NCBI GenBank assembly: GCA_945888375.1
Contig: CAMCZZ010000003.1
Location: 177,603 to 241,602 of the forward strand
Reading direction: 5' to 3'
DNA: 64,000 nucleotides
Origin: Akkermansia muciniphila
GTDB taxonomy: Bacteria > Verrucomicrobiota > Verrucomicrobiia > Opitutales > Opitutaceae
This document shows, in pieces, positions 10,003-17,928 of the stretch. A program made the translations under genes and the position numbers. The stretch's first letter is position 1. Each line of letters begins with the position of its first letter. Under the pieces are notes generated by a model. That model was given only the letters and a program-made list of their open reading frames with translations, searched no databases and was not told the DNA's origin.

Positions 10003-10427
10003 GCATGGGGTGCGCGGGCGTTGTAGTGAACCTGCCCTGCGTTGAGCAGAGCGAGCGGGGGCGGAAGCACGCGGATCAGCTCATCCACGTCACGGGCGTC
10101 GAGCGGCTCGCGGGCGAGAACCAGCGGATATTTTTCCGATTCGACGACGAAGAGCGTTATGACACTCCGAATGCGAATGCGACGATGAGCTGACTTGGGC
10201 AGCGGGTAGATCCCGACCCAAAGGTCGGACTCCCCCACGGTGAGCTGCGATATGATCCAAGGCAGCAACCCCGGAAAGGGGGTAACGTGGATGTGCCGCG
10301 AGCCGTTCTTTGCCCGGCTGCGGATGACGACGTCACCGTCGTAACGCAGGGAGAGAAAATCTTCGCCGTCGTCGGTGAAGTGCAGCCCATCTTCCCGGTA
10401 GCAGTGCTGAATGCGATGCTCCTTCAT
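9984..10427 (-). CDS. Hypothetical protein, array paralog
   Basis: ...EDFLSLRYDGDVVIRSRAKNGSRHIHVTPFPGLLPWIISQLTVGESDLWVGIYPLPKSAHR...LAREPLDARDVDELIRVLPPPLALLNAGQVHYN. Confidence 0.6.
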   Translation of the reverse strand: MKEHRIQHCYREDGLHFTDDGEDFLSLRYDGDVVIRSRAKNGSRHIHVTPFPGLLPWIISQLTVGESDLWVGIYPLPKSAHRRIRIRSVITLFVVESEKYPLVLAREPLDARDVDELIRVLPPPLALLNAGQVHYNARAPHACPPLL

Positions 10428-10915
10428 GCCATCGCCTCCATCGACATGAAAGAAAGGCCTTTCGTGTAATGCTCAATGGATACGAGTTTTCCATGGAGCT
10501 GATCCATGAGCGACTGCTCGTCGCCGATCCAGACGGCGTCGATGCGCGGGCACTCCGTGAGGAAATCGACGGCGTCGGCGCGACTGCGAACTTGAGGACT
10601 CCATCCGATGTTTAGGTGGGATCCGTCATCTCGCCGCCATGAGACAATGAGAAGAAGGGAATTTTGGAGTGGGTTTCGCCACGGGAATTTCACCCAGATC
10701 GACAACCTGCGAGTAGCCAGCGTGGCGAAGATCAGTCGCGCGATAGAGGCGGGAACCTGCAGCATAAGCTCCGGGTCGAGCACGGTTCCCTGTCGCCACC
10801 AGGTGTAGCCGAGGCCTTCGGGGAATAAAATGATGCCTGCTCCATTCGGGGCACAGGGAGAGAAGAAGCGTCCGGCGTGGTGAGGCACGGGCACGAGGTG
10901 GATAAACGTTTTCAT
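10424..10915 (-). CDS. Hypothetical protein, diverged array paralog
   Basis: 4-bp overlap with next gene; ...LSIWVKFPWRNPLQNSLLLIVSWRRDDGSHLNIGWSPQ. Confidence 0.55.
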   Translation of the reverse strand: MKTFIHLVPVPHHAGRFFSPCAPNGAGIILFPEGLGYTWWRQGTVLDPELMLQVPASIARLIFATLATRRLSIWVKFPWRNPLQNSLLLIVSWRRDDGSHLNIGWSPQVRSRADAVDFLTECPRIDAVWIGDEQSLMDQLHGKLVSIEHYTKGLSFMSMEAMA

Positions 10916-10985
10916 GGTAAAATGGAGGCGTCATGCGCCGTCTCCGCTTGCTAGGTAGTCTTGTCCGTCGGCGCATGCCGGCGGG

Positions 10986-11091
10986 GTCGCACGGACTCGT
11001 GCGACGGATCGGGATCGAGAAAGCTCGAACCTGCCGTATCGCATTTGCTGGCCGCGTAGACCGGGGGCGAAGCCACGGTCGAAGCGGCCAG
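10986..11091. ncRNA. Candidate structured RNA: three consecutive stem-loops in a 184-nt intergenic gap
   Basis: GTCGCACG-GACT-CGTGCGAC; TCGAG-AAAG-CTCGA; CTGGCCGC-gta-GACCG-ggGGC-GAA-GCCa-CGGTC-gaa-GCGGCCAG (nested, symmetric internal loop). Strand not determined. Confidence 0.4.
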
Positions 11092-11099
11092 GGTCGCCT

Positions 11100-11618
11100 T
11101 TATTCCGAGTCCGAATCCGAAATCGAAAGTCCGGCGTATTCAGAAAGCACTACATTAATTAGCTCCAGGCGGAGCCGGTAACGATGTGCGGCGGCACGAA
11201 TTTGATTCGAGTGCTGGCTCATCCAATTTGGCTGAAAGTCCGGTTTCAGTTCCGGGTAGAGCGCGACGATTTCGAATCGCAGTTCGTCGAGTGGCCGGTT
11301 GTTCGCGAGGCCCAGGATCAAAGATTCGAGAAGCCAGATCCGAGTTTCGAATTCTGTATTGGCTACGGTGGCTGGAGCGTGGCTCCGAATCGGCAAGGGC
11401 GGTGTCGGCAAGGCCGGTGAGGTCGCGGGAGCCGACTGTAAGTGCGGCACTGGGAGCGGTCTCACGCCGTCCGGTGCGATGTGACTGCTCAGAGTCAGAA
11501 CGACGAGCCCGATCCAGATAACCCGAATAACGCGAGGACGAGTAGAAAGGGGGACTTCGTAGCTAGCACTATAGCCATGCATTTTCCCGTTTCGTAACGG
11601 ATGATTCAGGCCCATCAA
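11100..11618 (-). CDS. Hypothetical protein with predicted N-terminal membrane segment
   Basis: VIRVIWIGLVVLTLSS hydrophobic stretch then Pro-rich linker; 4-bp overlap with 11615..12127. Confidence 0.5.
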   Translation of the reverse strand: MMGLNHPLRNGKMHGYSASYEVPLSTRPRVIRVIWIGLVVLTLSSHIAPDGVRPLPVPHLQSAPATSPALPTPPLPIRSHAPATVANTEFETRIWLLESLILGLANNRPLDELRFEIVALYPELKPDFQPNWMSQHSNQIRAAAHRYRLRLELINVVLSEYAGLSISDSDSE

Positions 11619-12127
11619 TTTTCATCCAAGTTACCGACGACTTGAAGCAGGGGCTTCCAGGGCCGGAGCGTGGCGAACTCCGGCATGCTCCTACGCTGCG
11701 GTCCTTGGGTGGCCGGCTTGGAGGTCGGCGGCGGCGCCAGCGTGAGAGTTGGTCCATGCGCTACAGCGCAAAGGTGCGGCAGGATTTGAAACACGGCGGC
11801 GCACTGGCCGGGATCCAGCGGTCCGGATATGACTGCGATTGCCTGGGTGCCCGTAGAGTTTCCCAATACACGGAGGCTCGGAACGCCGAGCAGGGCCGCT
11901 TGCCTGGCCGACAGCGGATGACGGTGAATGCGGAGCGTAAATGAAGGCTCAAGAAAACCTCGGGTTCGGAGAAAATCGGGAAGTTCCGGAATCCAGCGGC
12001 GTGTCGAGAGTCCGCTGAATTCAGAACGGAGCCACCCGTCTGCGGTCAGTGTGTGGCTCTCCGTTCCGTCGGAAGTTTGGAGGTTAAAAATGATCTGGGT
12101 CATGGTCAGTAGCGGTTGTGAAAGCAC
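11615..12127 (-). CDS. Hypothetical protein, array paralog
   Basis: ...FTLRIHRHPLSARQ...QAIAVISGPLDPGQCAAVFQILPHLCAVAHGPTLTL pattern shared with array members. Confidence 0.55.
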   Translation of the reverse strand: MLSQPLLTMTQIIFNLQTSDGTESHTLTADGWLRSEFSGLSTRRWIPELPDFLRTRGFLEPSFTLRIHRHPLSARQAALLGVPSLRVLGNSTGTQAIAVISGPLDPGQCAAVFQILPHLCAVAHGPTLTLAPPPTSKPATQGPQRRSMPEFATLRPWKPLLQVVGNLDEN

Positions 12128-12211
12128 GCCGGTCCACGTGGGCTAAGCGTGCGGAGGGGCTGCTCCGGCAGGGATCGAAAATGGATCGAATCCGAAAGCT
12201 CGCCCCTTACT

Positions 12212-12249
12212 GGCCGGTGCACCCGGCGCGAAGCGCGGGCGCACTGGCC
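12212..12249. other. Strong hairpin (possible structured RNA) similar in plan to 11048..11091
   Basis: GGCCGGTGC / GCACTGGCC (9 bp incl. one G.U), inner CCC-GCGC / GCGC-GGG with one bulge, GAA triloop. Confidence 0.35.
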
Positions 12250-12350
12250 CTCGTCCTCATACATTGATTAATGCTTATCTTGTGTCTGCGGAACTGCGGG
12301 CGGCATGAGTCTCGTGCCGTGCTGCATTTAACTCCGTCCGCCGCCTGTGA

Positions 12351-12995
12351 CTAGTTAGGTAATACTTCGAGAGCCCACCATGGAAGCGGCGGGTTTCGAT
12401 AGACTACTTTGCCCTGAGCGGTGGCGGCCACAGGCCGCAGCGGCGTGTTAAACGAAGAGTTGTCCACCACGATGGCAAAGTTAACGAACGCCAGTGCCGC
12501 CTTCACGTTTTTGCGCATACGCTCGTAGCGCGGGCCGATCTTTTCGGGCGGCACGCGGTGGCCCCCATCCTGCACTCGGCTCTGGACGCGAAGTGCGCTG
12601 AGTTCGGCTGATTCCACGCAGATAAAAATCAACACCACGGTATATCCGGCTGCCTGCGCCTCACGAAGCGACTGAACTTTTTCTCCCACCGGGTCGGAAA
12701 ACACGGTCTCCGTGATGAAGTTTTCCCGCTTCGCGATCATCTCGCGACGGCGTTTCTCGGCCAAGTCGGCCGCCAGACGTTCGGTCGATTCTCCTTCGGG
12801 CGCGCCCGCTACGATGAGCGTCTTCGCCAACAAGTCGGCGTTAATGAAGGGAAGTTTGATGGAGGAGAGATACTGTTGGTAAAATGTGCTCTTTCCCGCC
12901 CCGTTGGGGCCCACCAGCACGAGCAAGAGAGGGCCAGCTTGCTGCGTCAGCTTCGCCAGTTGCGCCAAGATAACATTCGGCAGCGACGTCGGCAT
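12351..12995 (-). CDS. Zeta-toxin-family P-loop kinase
   Basis: LLLVLVGPNGAGKSTFYQQYL Walker A, INADLLAK, ENFITETVFSDP; downstream of ParD-like gene. Confidence 0.8.
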   Translation of the reverse strand: MPTSLPNVILAQLAKLTQQAGPLLLVLVGPNGAGKSTFYQQYLSSIKLPFINADLLAKTLIVAGAPEGESTERLAADLAEKRRREMIAKRENFITETVFSDPVGEKVQSLREAQAAGYTVVLIFICVESAELSALRVQSRVQDGGHRVPPEKIGPRYERMRKNVKAALAFVNFAIVVDNSSFNTPLRPVAATAQGKVVYRNPPLPWWALEVLPN

Positions 12996-12999
12996 GTGC

Positions 13000-13416
13000 T
13001 CAGACGGATGCGTGAGTAGCGGTGGAAGTGTGTTTAACCGCGTCCCTCGATCCATCCGGGTTCAACCGCGTGATGGTTCCCGCTTGGCCTGGCTCGGAGC
13101 CATACAGCGGCACTCCGCGCGCGCTGATTTCGCGCAGCCATGCTCCGTCATCCGCACCTTGGTCGAGAAATCCGGTCAGCACAGCGGCGACTTCCTGGCG
13201 CTGGCCGGACTCGGCCACACGACTGATTTTCATCGTGCCACCTATGCGCCCCAGCAAACGCCCAAGGGCATCGCCCGGCAGTTGGGACTCAATCGCGCGT
13301 CCGATGGCCGCCCAATGTTCGATCTGCCCAGTAATTGAACGATTGAACAGTTTGGCCGAGTTGCGGGCCTCCTCCACGAGTTCTCCTGAAAGCTTTACGG
13401 GCATGGATTGGCTCAT
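13000..13416 (-). CDS. ParD-like antitoxin (TA_ParD-type)
   Basis: MPVKLSGELVEEARNSAKLFNRSITGQIEHWAAIGRAIE; upstream of zeta toxin, same strand. Confidence 0.75.
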   Translation of the reverse strand: MSQSMPVKLSGELVEEARNSAKLFNRSITGQIEHWAAIGRAIESQLPGDALGRLLGRIGGTMKISRVAESGQRQEVAAVLTGFLDQGADDGAWLREISARGVPLYGSEPGQAGTITRLNPDGSRDAVKHTSTATHASV

Positions 13417-13424
13417 GGACGGAT

Positions 13425-13441
13425 GGTAGTAAAATACTACC
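13425..13441. promoter_or_regulatory. Probable TA operator palindrome
   Basis: GGTAGTA-AAA-TACTACC, perfect inverted repeat just upstream of the antitoxin start. Confidence 0.55.
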
Positions 13442-13526
13442 TGTCGTCAAGACAGACGGCTTAAATCCTAAGGTAGGTCCGTCCGGACAATCCGTAACCC
13501 GTGAAGTCGCGCCCCACGCACACGGA

Positions 13527-13922
13527 TTAACTAAGGGCCGATTCAATGTGCACCCGGTGCGGCCAGTTTTCATCCACTCGTTTCACGCCCAGTTCTCGGG
13601 CCTTTTCGTCACGTCCGTCGCGGATTCGGTTTAATTCGTCTTCAAAATAGGCCTGGAGCAGACGATGCGCTTCCTTAGCGTCGAGGTGGACAATCAATCG
13701 AGCTACGGTCCCGTGTCCTACCGGCTGGCGATCATTAAGCAGGCGACTCATGGTGGCCGGATCCATCCCTAATGTCTCGGCCAGTGCGAGACCGTTCATG
13801 CCTTTGGCCTGCTGCATTGCGATCAACGTTTTAGAGAGATTACTCACGATGTAATTTCGATCAAAATTGATAGCGTTGTCAATTTCTGCTTGCGGCAAAG
13901 GTAAAATTGATAATCTTATCAA
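13527..13922 (-). CDS. XRE-like helix-turn-helix regulator (5' start uncertain)
   Basis: LALAETLGMDPATMSRLLNDRQPVGHGTVARL HTH; divergent from the 13.9-17.6 kb operon. Confidence 0.65.
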   Translation of the reverse strand: MIRLSILPLPQAEIDNAINFDRNYIVSNLSKTLIAMQQAKGMNGLALAETLGMDPATMSRLLNDRQPVGHGTVARLIVHLDAKEAHRLLQAYFEDELNRIRDGRDEKARELGVKRVDENWPHRVHIESALS

Positions 13923-13923
13923 T
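13865..13923. promoter_or_regulatory. Two related palindromic operators in the divergent region
   Basis: AATTGA-tagcgttg-TCAATT (13865-13884) and ATTGATAATCTTATCAAT (13906-13923). Confidence 0.55.
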
Positions 13924-13924
13924 C

Positions 13925-14260
13925 ATGAACACGCTTCTTTTGCTTCAAACGCCCTTCCAAAACCCCGTCAACCTGCAGGCAGGCCTCGCCGTCCGTTTTT
14001 CGCGGCTGGTCTTGGAGAGCCTTCATCAACTTTTCGGGAACCTCCACGATGTGGTCGAGGTGCGTATCGACGAGGTCGCTGTGCGCCGCGTGCAGGAGTG
14101 CTCCGCGAGTTACGCGAACGCCGACACCATTGGCGAAGCCGAGGTCGTTTTCGTGCTGCGTGACGGCCGCCGGCACTCCGAGTCCTGCACCATCGAAGCG
14201 AAAGGCTTTCATGACCTCGTAATCACCACCGACGCCGAGGCCGCCTGGAACATCAGCTGA
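13925..14260 (+). CDS. Hypothetical protein, first gene of nuclease/AAA+/PP2C operon
   Basis: ATG directly after operator; MNTLLLLQTPFQNPVNLQAGLAVRFSRLV... Confidence 0.6.
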   Translation: MNTLLLLQTPFQNPVNLQAGLAVRFSRLVLESLHQLFGNLHDVVEVRIDEVAVRRVQECSASYANADTIGEAEVVFVLRDGRRHSESCTIEAKGFHDLVITTDAEAAWNIS

Positions 14261-14313
14261 GCATCGCCGACCGGAAACATTCAGAGCCGTCCCCTTTAAT
14301 TTCCTCACCCACC

Positions 14314-14964
14314 ATGACCACTGCTCTTCCCTCTAAAACCGCTACTACCGTCTCACTCACTCAGATCCGTGCTTTCATCCAAGGTCGAAAGTCAGACCAC
14401 CGCCTCCTGCAAATCCTGAAGGCTCATTTTGATGCCGTGCCTGCCGCCGCGATGCTTCGCCATCGGGTTCCGCTAAACGCTTGGCGCGACGACCAGGTGG
14501 ACGGCGCGGCGTTTCACGCAGATCTCATCCGCGCCGTGGATCGCCGGATTCCTGCGGCGAAAGCGTCGCGTCATTTACGTCCGGCACTGCGGATTCTCGA
14601 CCGCTTCGGTTTCGAGCCCCTGCCGGAGATCGACGTAGATGACCTCTTGATTGAATCCGCCTCTCTCGGCATCCGAGGAAAGCTGGACCTGATGGGACAC
14701 CTCCGAGGCCGTCCAGCCGTCGTCGAAATCAAGACGATGCACCGGATTCCAGACACTTTCGCTCATCTGGAACATGCCGTGCAGGCCTCTCTTCTCTTCG
14801 CTCTTGCGTGGGATCGGGCACCGAAAAAAGACACGGATCGTGTCGCCGTTCTCTACGTCGAATCGACTGCTCCTCACCGCGCCTTTCTGCTGGAGGTCCA
14901 ACGGCCTCACAAATTCATCAACGTCGGTTCGCAGATCGCGGCCCACCTGCTTGGGAGAGTTTAG
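14314..14964 (+). CDS. PD-(D/E)XK (RecB/Cas4-like) nuclease-fold protein
   Basis: GIRGKLDLMGHLRGRPAVVEIKTMH...HAVQASLLFALAW: D...ExK plus downstream QxxLxxxA motif. Confidence 0.65.
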   Translation: MTTALPSKTATTVSLTQIRAFIQGRKSDHRLLQILKAHFDAVPAAAMLRHRVPLNAWRDDQVDGAAFHADLIRAVDRRIPAAKASRHLRPALRILDRFGFEPLPEIDVDDLLIESASLGIRGKLDLMGHLRGRPAVVEIKTMHRIPDTFAHLEHAVQASLLFALAWDRAPKKDTDRVAVLYVESTAPHRAFLLEVQRPHKFINVGSQIAAHLLGRV

Positions 14965-14966
14965 CC

Positions 14967-16298
14967 ATGAGCAAAATGAGGGAATTTAAGGCCCTCATCG
15001 CGATTGCAGACCTGCTCGGTGGAGAAAGCTCCGCCACCGCTTTGACCGGATTTGATGCGATCTGCGCCGAGTTGTTGCGCGAGGAGGAGCGAACCGGATC
15101 CCGCCCAGATCAGCACATCCGCCTCTACCGGAAATGGGCCAGGCGTTTGCTTCCCGATAACTGGGTGACGGCGGCCGAGGCGGTTCTGCGCGCCCACAGC
15201 CTCGTGTGGATCGACTATATCGCCTCGCTGAACGAGGGAGACCTTCCGGTGAACGAGCGGCTGAAAATGCTGCTCCTTTTGAATGATCGCCCGGATTTCG
15301 AGCCGTGCCCTGCCTTCTGGCAGGCGGCAAAGTCACTGCGGGAAGCATGCGCGCTTGAACAGGTCACTCCCTCCTCGGCAAAGCCCAGGAAAGGACGTGC
15401 GGTCTCATCGCCGCCCGCCCCTGCGATGATTGATCGTCGAGCGCTGGCGGAAGCGACGGAGGTTTTCACCCGTAGCCAGGCAGAGGCGCGCGACCGGGTG
15501 CTGGCCTTGGCGCAGCTCTACTTCGACTCTCCGACCCTTGGGCGATTGCGCCCCCGCACCTCACCGCTTCTGGTCGCTCCGACCGGCTCGGGAAAGACCG
15601 CCTTGCTGCGTTCAGTCGCGAAAGCACTCGATGCTCACCTGCTGCGCTTGACGGTTGCGGAGTGGGTGCCGATCGGGGCTAGCCGCGACCTTACCCCCGC
15701 CTTGGTCGAAGTGGCGGAGGCCTTGGGTGAACATGCGCGAGTGATCGTGTTCATAGACGAGTTGGATAAATTCGTAGACGACGGCAGGAGCTGGTCCCGC
15801 TCGGCCGGAACCGAAGTCTTTAACATCCTGGAGCGCACCCTACCCGCGAGCGTCTTTTCAATTTTGAAGAAAGAAGGCGAAACACGTCAGCTTATCGAGG
15901 AAAGACTGCAGTCGGGCATGTTTGTCGTCGGCGCGGGAACTTGGCAGTCACTCCATCAGGCGAAGCCCAAGTCACCCCTTGGATTCTCCACGACATGTGT
16001 CACTGAGACATCCGATCCCATCCTGCTGAGAGCGATCAAGGAGGCCGGCTTCCCTGCCGAACTACTCGGGCGCTTCCACAGCCGCCCCGTAGCTCTGCCC
16101 TACCCGACCCGGCAAGAAACAGAAGAGTTGTTCCGCCGGTTTGGTATCGCGGATCGTGCCGCTCGCGTCGGCTTCGAGCCGCGCCTGCGCGAGTTTTCCT
16201 GGGAGCCGTTCGGGTTCCGGTCTCTCGAAAGCCTGCTGGCTGATCTGCTACTGGCAGAGCGAGACCGTGAGCGTGCGTCCGTCCATTCTGTCCACTGA
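14967..16298 (+). CDS. AAA+ ATPase (ClpX-like core) with unique N-terminal region
   Basis: LLVAPTGSGKTALLRSVAKAL Walker A; RVIVFIDELDKF Walker B; GRFHSRPVALPYPT after sensor region. Confidence 0.75.
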   Translation: MSKMREFKALIAIADLLGGESSATALTGFDAICAELLREEERTGSRPDQHIRLYRKWARRLLPDNWVTAAEAVLRAHSLVWIDYIASLNEGDLPVNERLKMLLLLNDRPDFEPCPAFWQAAKSLREACALEQVTPSSAKPRKGRAVSSPPAPAMIDRRALAEATEVFTRSQAEARDRVLALAQLYFDSPTLGRLRPRTSPLLVAPTGSGKTALLRSVAKALDAHLLRLTVAEWVPIGASRDLTPALVEVAEALGEHARVIVFIDELDKFVDDGRSWSRSAGTEVFNILERTLPASVFSILKKEGETRQLIEERLQSGMFVVGAGTWQSLHQAKPKSPLGFSTTCVTETSDPILLRAIKEAGFPAELLGRFHSRPVALPYPTRQETEELFRRFGIADRAARVGFEPRLREFSWEPFGFRSLESLLADLLLAERDRERASVHSVH

Positions 16299-16309
16299 AC
16301 CATCGCGCC

Positions 16310-16774
16310 ATGCTCTACGATTGGACACTGGCAGAATCTTACGTGGCTCAAAAAGCTAAGCTGAGAGGTCACCCAGCCACGATCACCGCCGACAAGTTCG
16401 TCGGCATGACCGGCCATGCCCCGCATCTATGGCTGACCCCAGGAGTGCACACCATCCTTGCACGGGCAGCCGAGCCGTGCCCGCCGGGCAGGATCTGGTC
16501 TCTGCGCTTGGGCGTTATGCGCTACATTCAAAAGCAGATCTGGCGCGACCGTTTCCTTGGCGGCTACGTGGGAAAATTACGCGGCGGAGAACTCTTGGTC
16601 GAGCGGGTAGACGTGCGCCTGATCATCGACGACGGCGAACCCTTTATGCTCAGGCTCGTCGTCGTTCTCCTGGAAAGTGAGATGCTCTTGGCCGAAGCGA
16701 ATGAATTCGATCTCGGTGCAGACTACTGGGCGGAGCGTGCGATCATCCGGGCACTCTTTCTGGAGTCTCGATGA
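16310..16774 (+). CDS. Hypothetical protein
   Basis: 154-aa ORF, 12 bp downstream of AAA+ gene, same strand. Confidence 0.6.
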   Translation: MLYDWTLAESYVAQKAKLRGHPATITADKFVGMTGHAPHLWLTPGVHTILARAAEPCPPGRIWSLRLGVMRYIQKQIWRDRFLGGYVGKLRGGELLVERVDVRLIIDDGEPFMLRLVVVLLESEMLLAEANEFDLGADYWAERAIIRALFLESR

Positions 16775-16900
16775 CGGCCTTACTAGGTCGCACCGGAGAG
16801 CGCATAGACCGTCTTTGTCCGACCCCATCGCCTATGATGCTTCATCGCCCTGTTCGAGTAAGGCTCACGCGATCCTGTCGAATCATCGTTCTCCTCTTTC

Positions 16901-17641
16901 ATGCCCAAAATCTCATCACTCCAAATCGCAGGCTGCGCGCTCACCCACCGAGGCAAGATGCGCGCCGAAAACCAGGACGCTTTCGTAGCCGGCGATCATG
17001 CCGAGCCGCCACCACCGCCGGAGCAGACGGTGATCCGAGATTTCACCCTCGTCGCCGACGGCTCACTGGTCGGGGTGATCGACGGCATGGGCGGTCTTGG
17101 TGGCGGCGACGTGGCTGCGGACTGGTTGGCGCGGCGCTGGGCCGGGCGACGTCCGGCCTCGGCGACGGCCCTGAAGCGAAGCCTGGTGCAGGACCACCTG
17201 GCATTGCTAGCGGAGGCGCGGGAATCTGCGCACCCGCTGATGGGCGCTGTGGCGACCGGAGCGATGTTTCGAGGCGACAAGATCGACGTGTTTCACGTCG
17301 GCGACACCCGGGCCTTTTTCGTCGGGCCGGTGAACACGGTGCTTTTGACCAAGGATCACGTGAACGCGCGCGGCGTGCTCACCCAAGGGTTCGGCGGTGG
17401 CGAGTTGCCAGGTTCGGCCAACGAGATTGATCCGCTGATGCTGCGCCTGGAGTGGCCGCAGGAGCAGGCGCTTTTGTTGGCTAGCGACGGCGCATGGCGA
17501 CACCTGGCGCCCGGGGTGATCTCGACGATCTACGGTGCTAGGCCGAAGCTGCACGACTTCGTGCTGACCTTGGCTGCGGTGATTTTGGCCGGGCCGGCCG
17601 ACGACAACCTAACTCTCATGGCGCTGCGCCCTCGTGCATGA
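16901..17641 (+). CDS. PP2C-family (PPM) protein serine/threonine phosphatase
   Basis: HRGKMRAENQDAF, VIDGMGGLGGGDVAA, GDTRAFFV, LLLASDGAWRHL, GPADDNLTLMAL - canonical PPM motifs. Confidence 0.85.
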   Translation: MPKISSLQIAGCALTHRGKMRAENQDAFVAGDHAEPPPPPEQTVIRDFTLVADGSLVGVIDGMGGLGGGDVAADWLARRWAGRRPASATALKRSLVQDHLALLAEARESAHPLMGAVATGAMFRGDKIDVFHVGDTRAFFVGPVNTVLLTKDHVNARGVLTQGFGGGELPGSANEIDPLMLRLEWPQEQALLLASDGAWRHLAPGVISTIYGARPKLHDFVLTLAAVILAGPADDNLTLMALRPRA

Positions 17642-17928
17642 ACGGCAGCACGATCAACGTTGCCGTGGCAAAACCTTTTCACACCGCCTAATCTAACCAC
17701 ACAAGCTAAGCCTCGGCCTCGTTTCTGGTCACTTCACCTTCATCCTGGTCGAAGGGAATCTGCTGGCCGCGACACACGAGGGCTTCGCCCTCGATGACGA
17801 TTTCTGGATCGAACGATTATTATTCAGAACTCAGCTGCTCACGCCGAACGATTCGCCCCCTTCATAAGAAGTAAGATCCAATTTTTCACTTCGCCGGTTT
17901 AAGATCACCCATTTTGGGGCTGCGAGGC

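Noticed and set aside
16771-17430. Plus-strand ORF 16771..17430
   Set aside because: Out-of-frame with the PP2C gene whose canonical motifs lie in 16901..17641.
17706-17816. GAA-loop hairpin CGAGGGC-GAA-GCCCTCG (minus strand) as another copy of the 11.0/12.2 kb structured element
   Set aside because: Region also reads as a short coding remnant on the minus strand (FDPEIVIEGEALVCRGQQIPFDQDEGEVTRNEAEA-stop), so the hairpin may be incidental.
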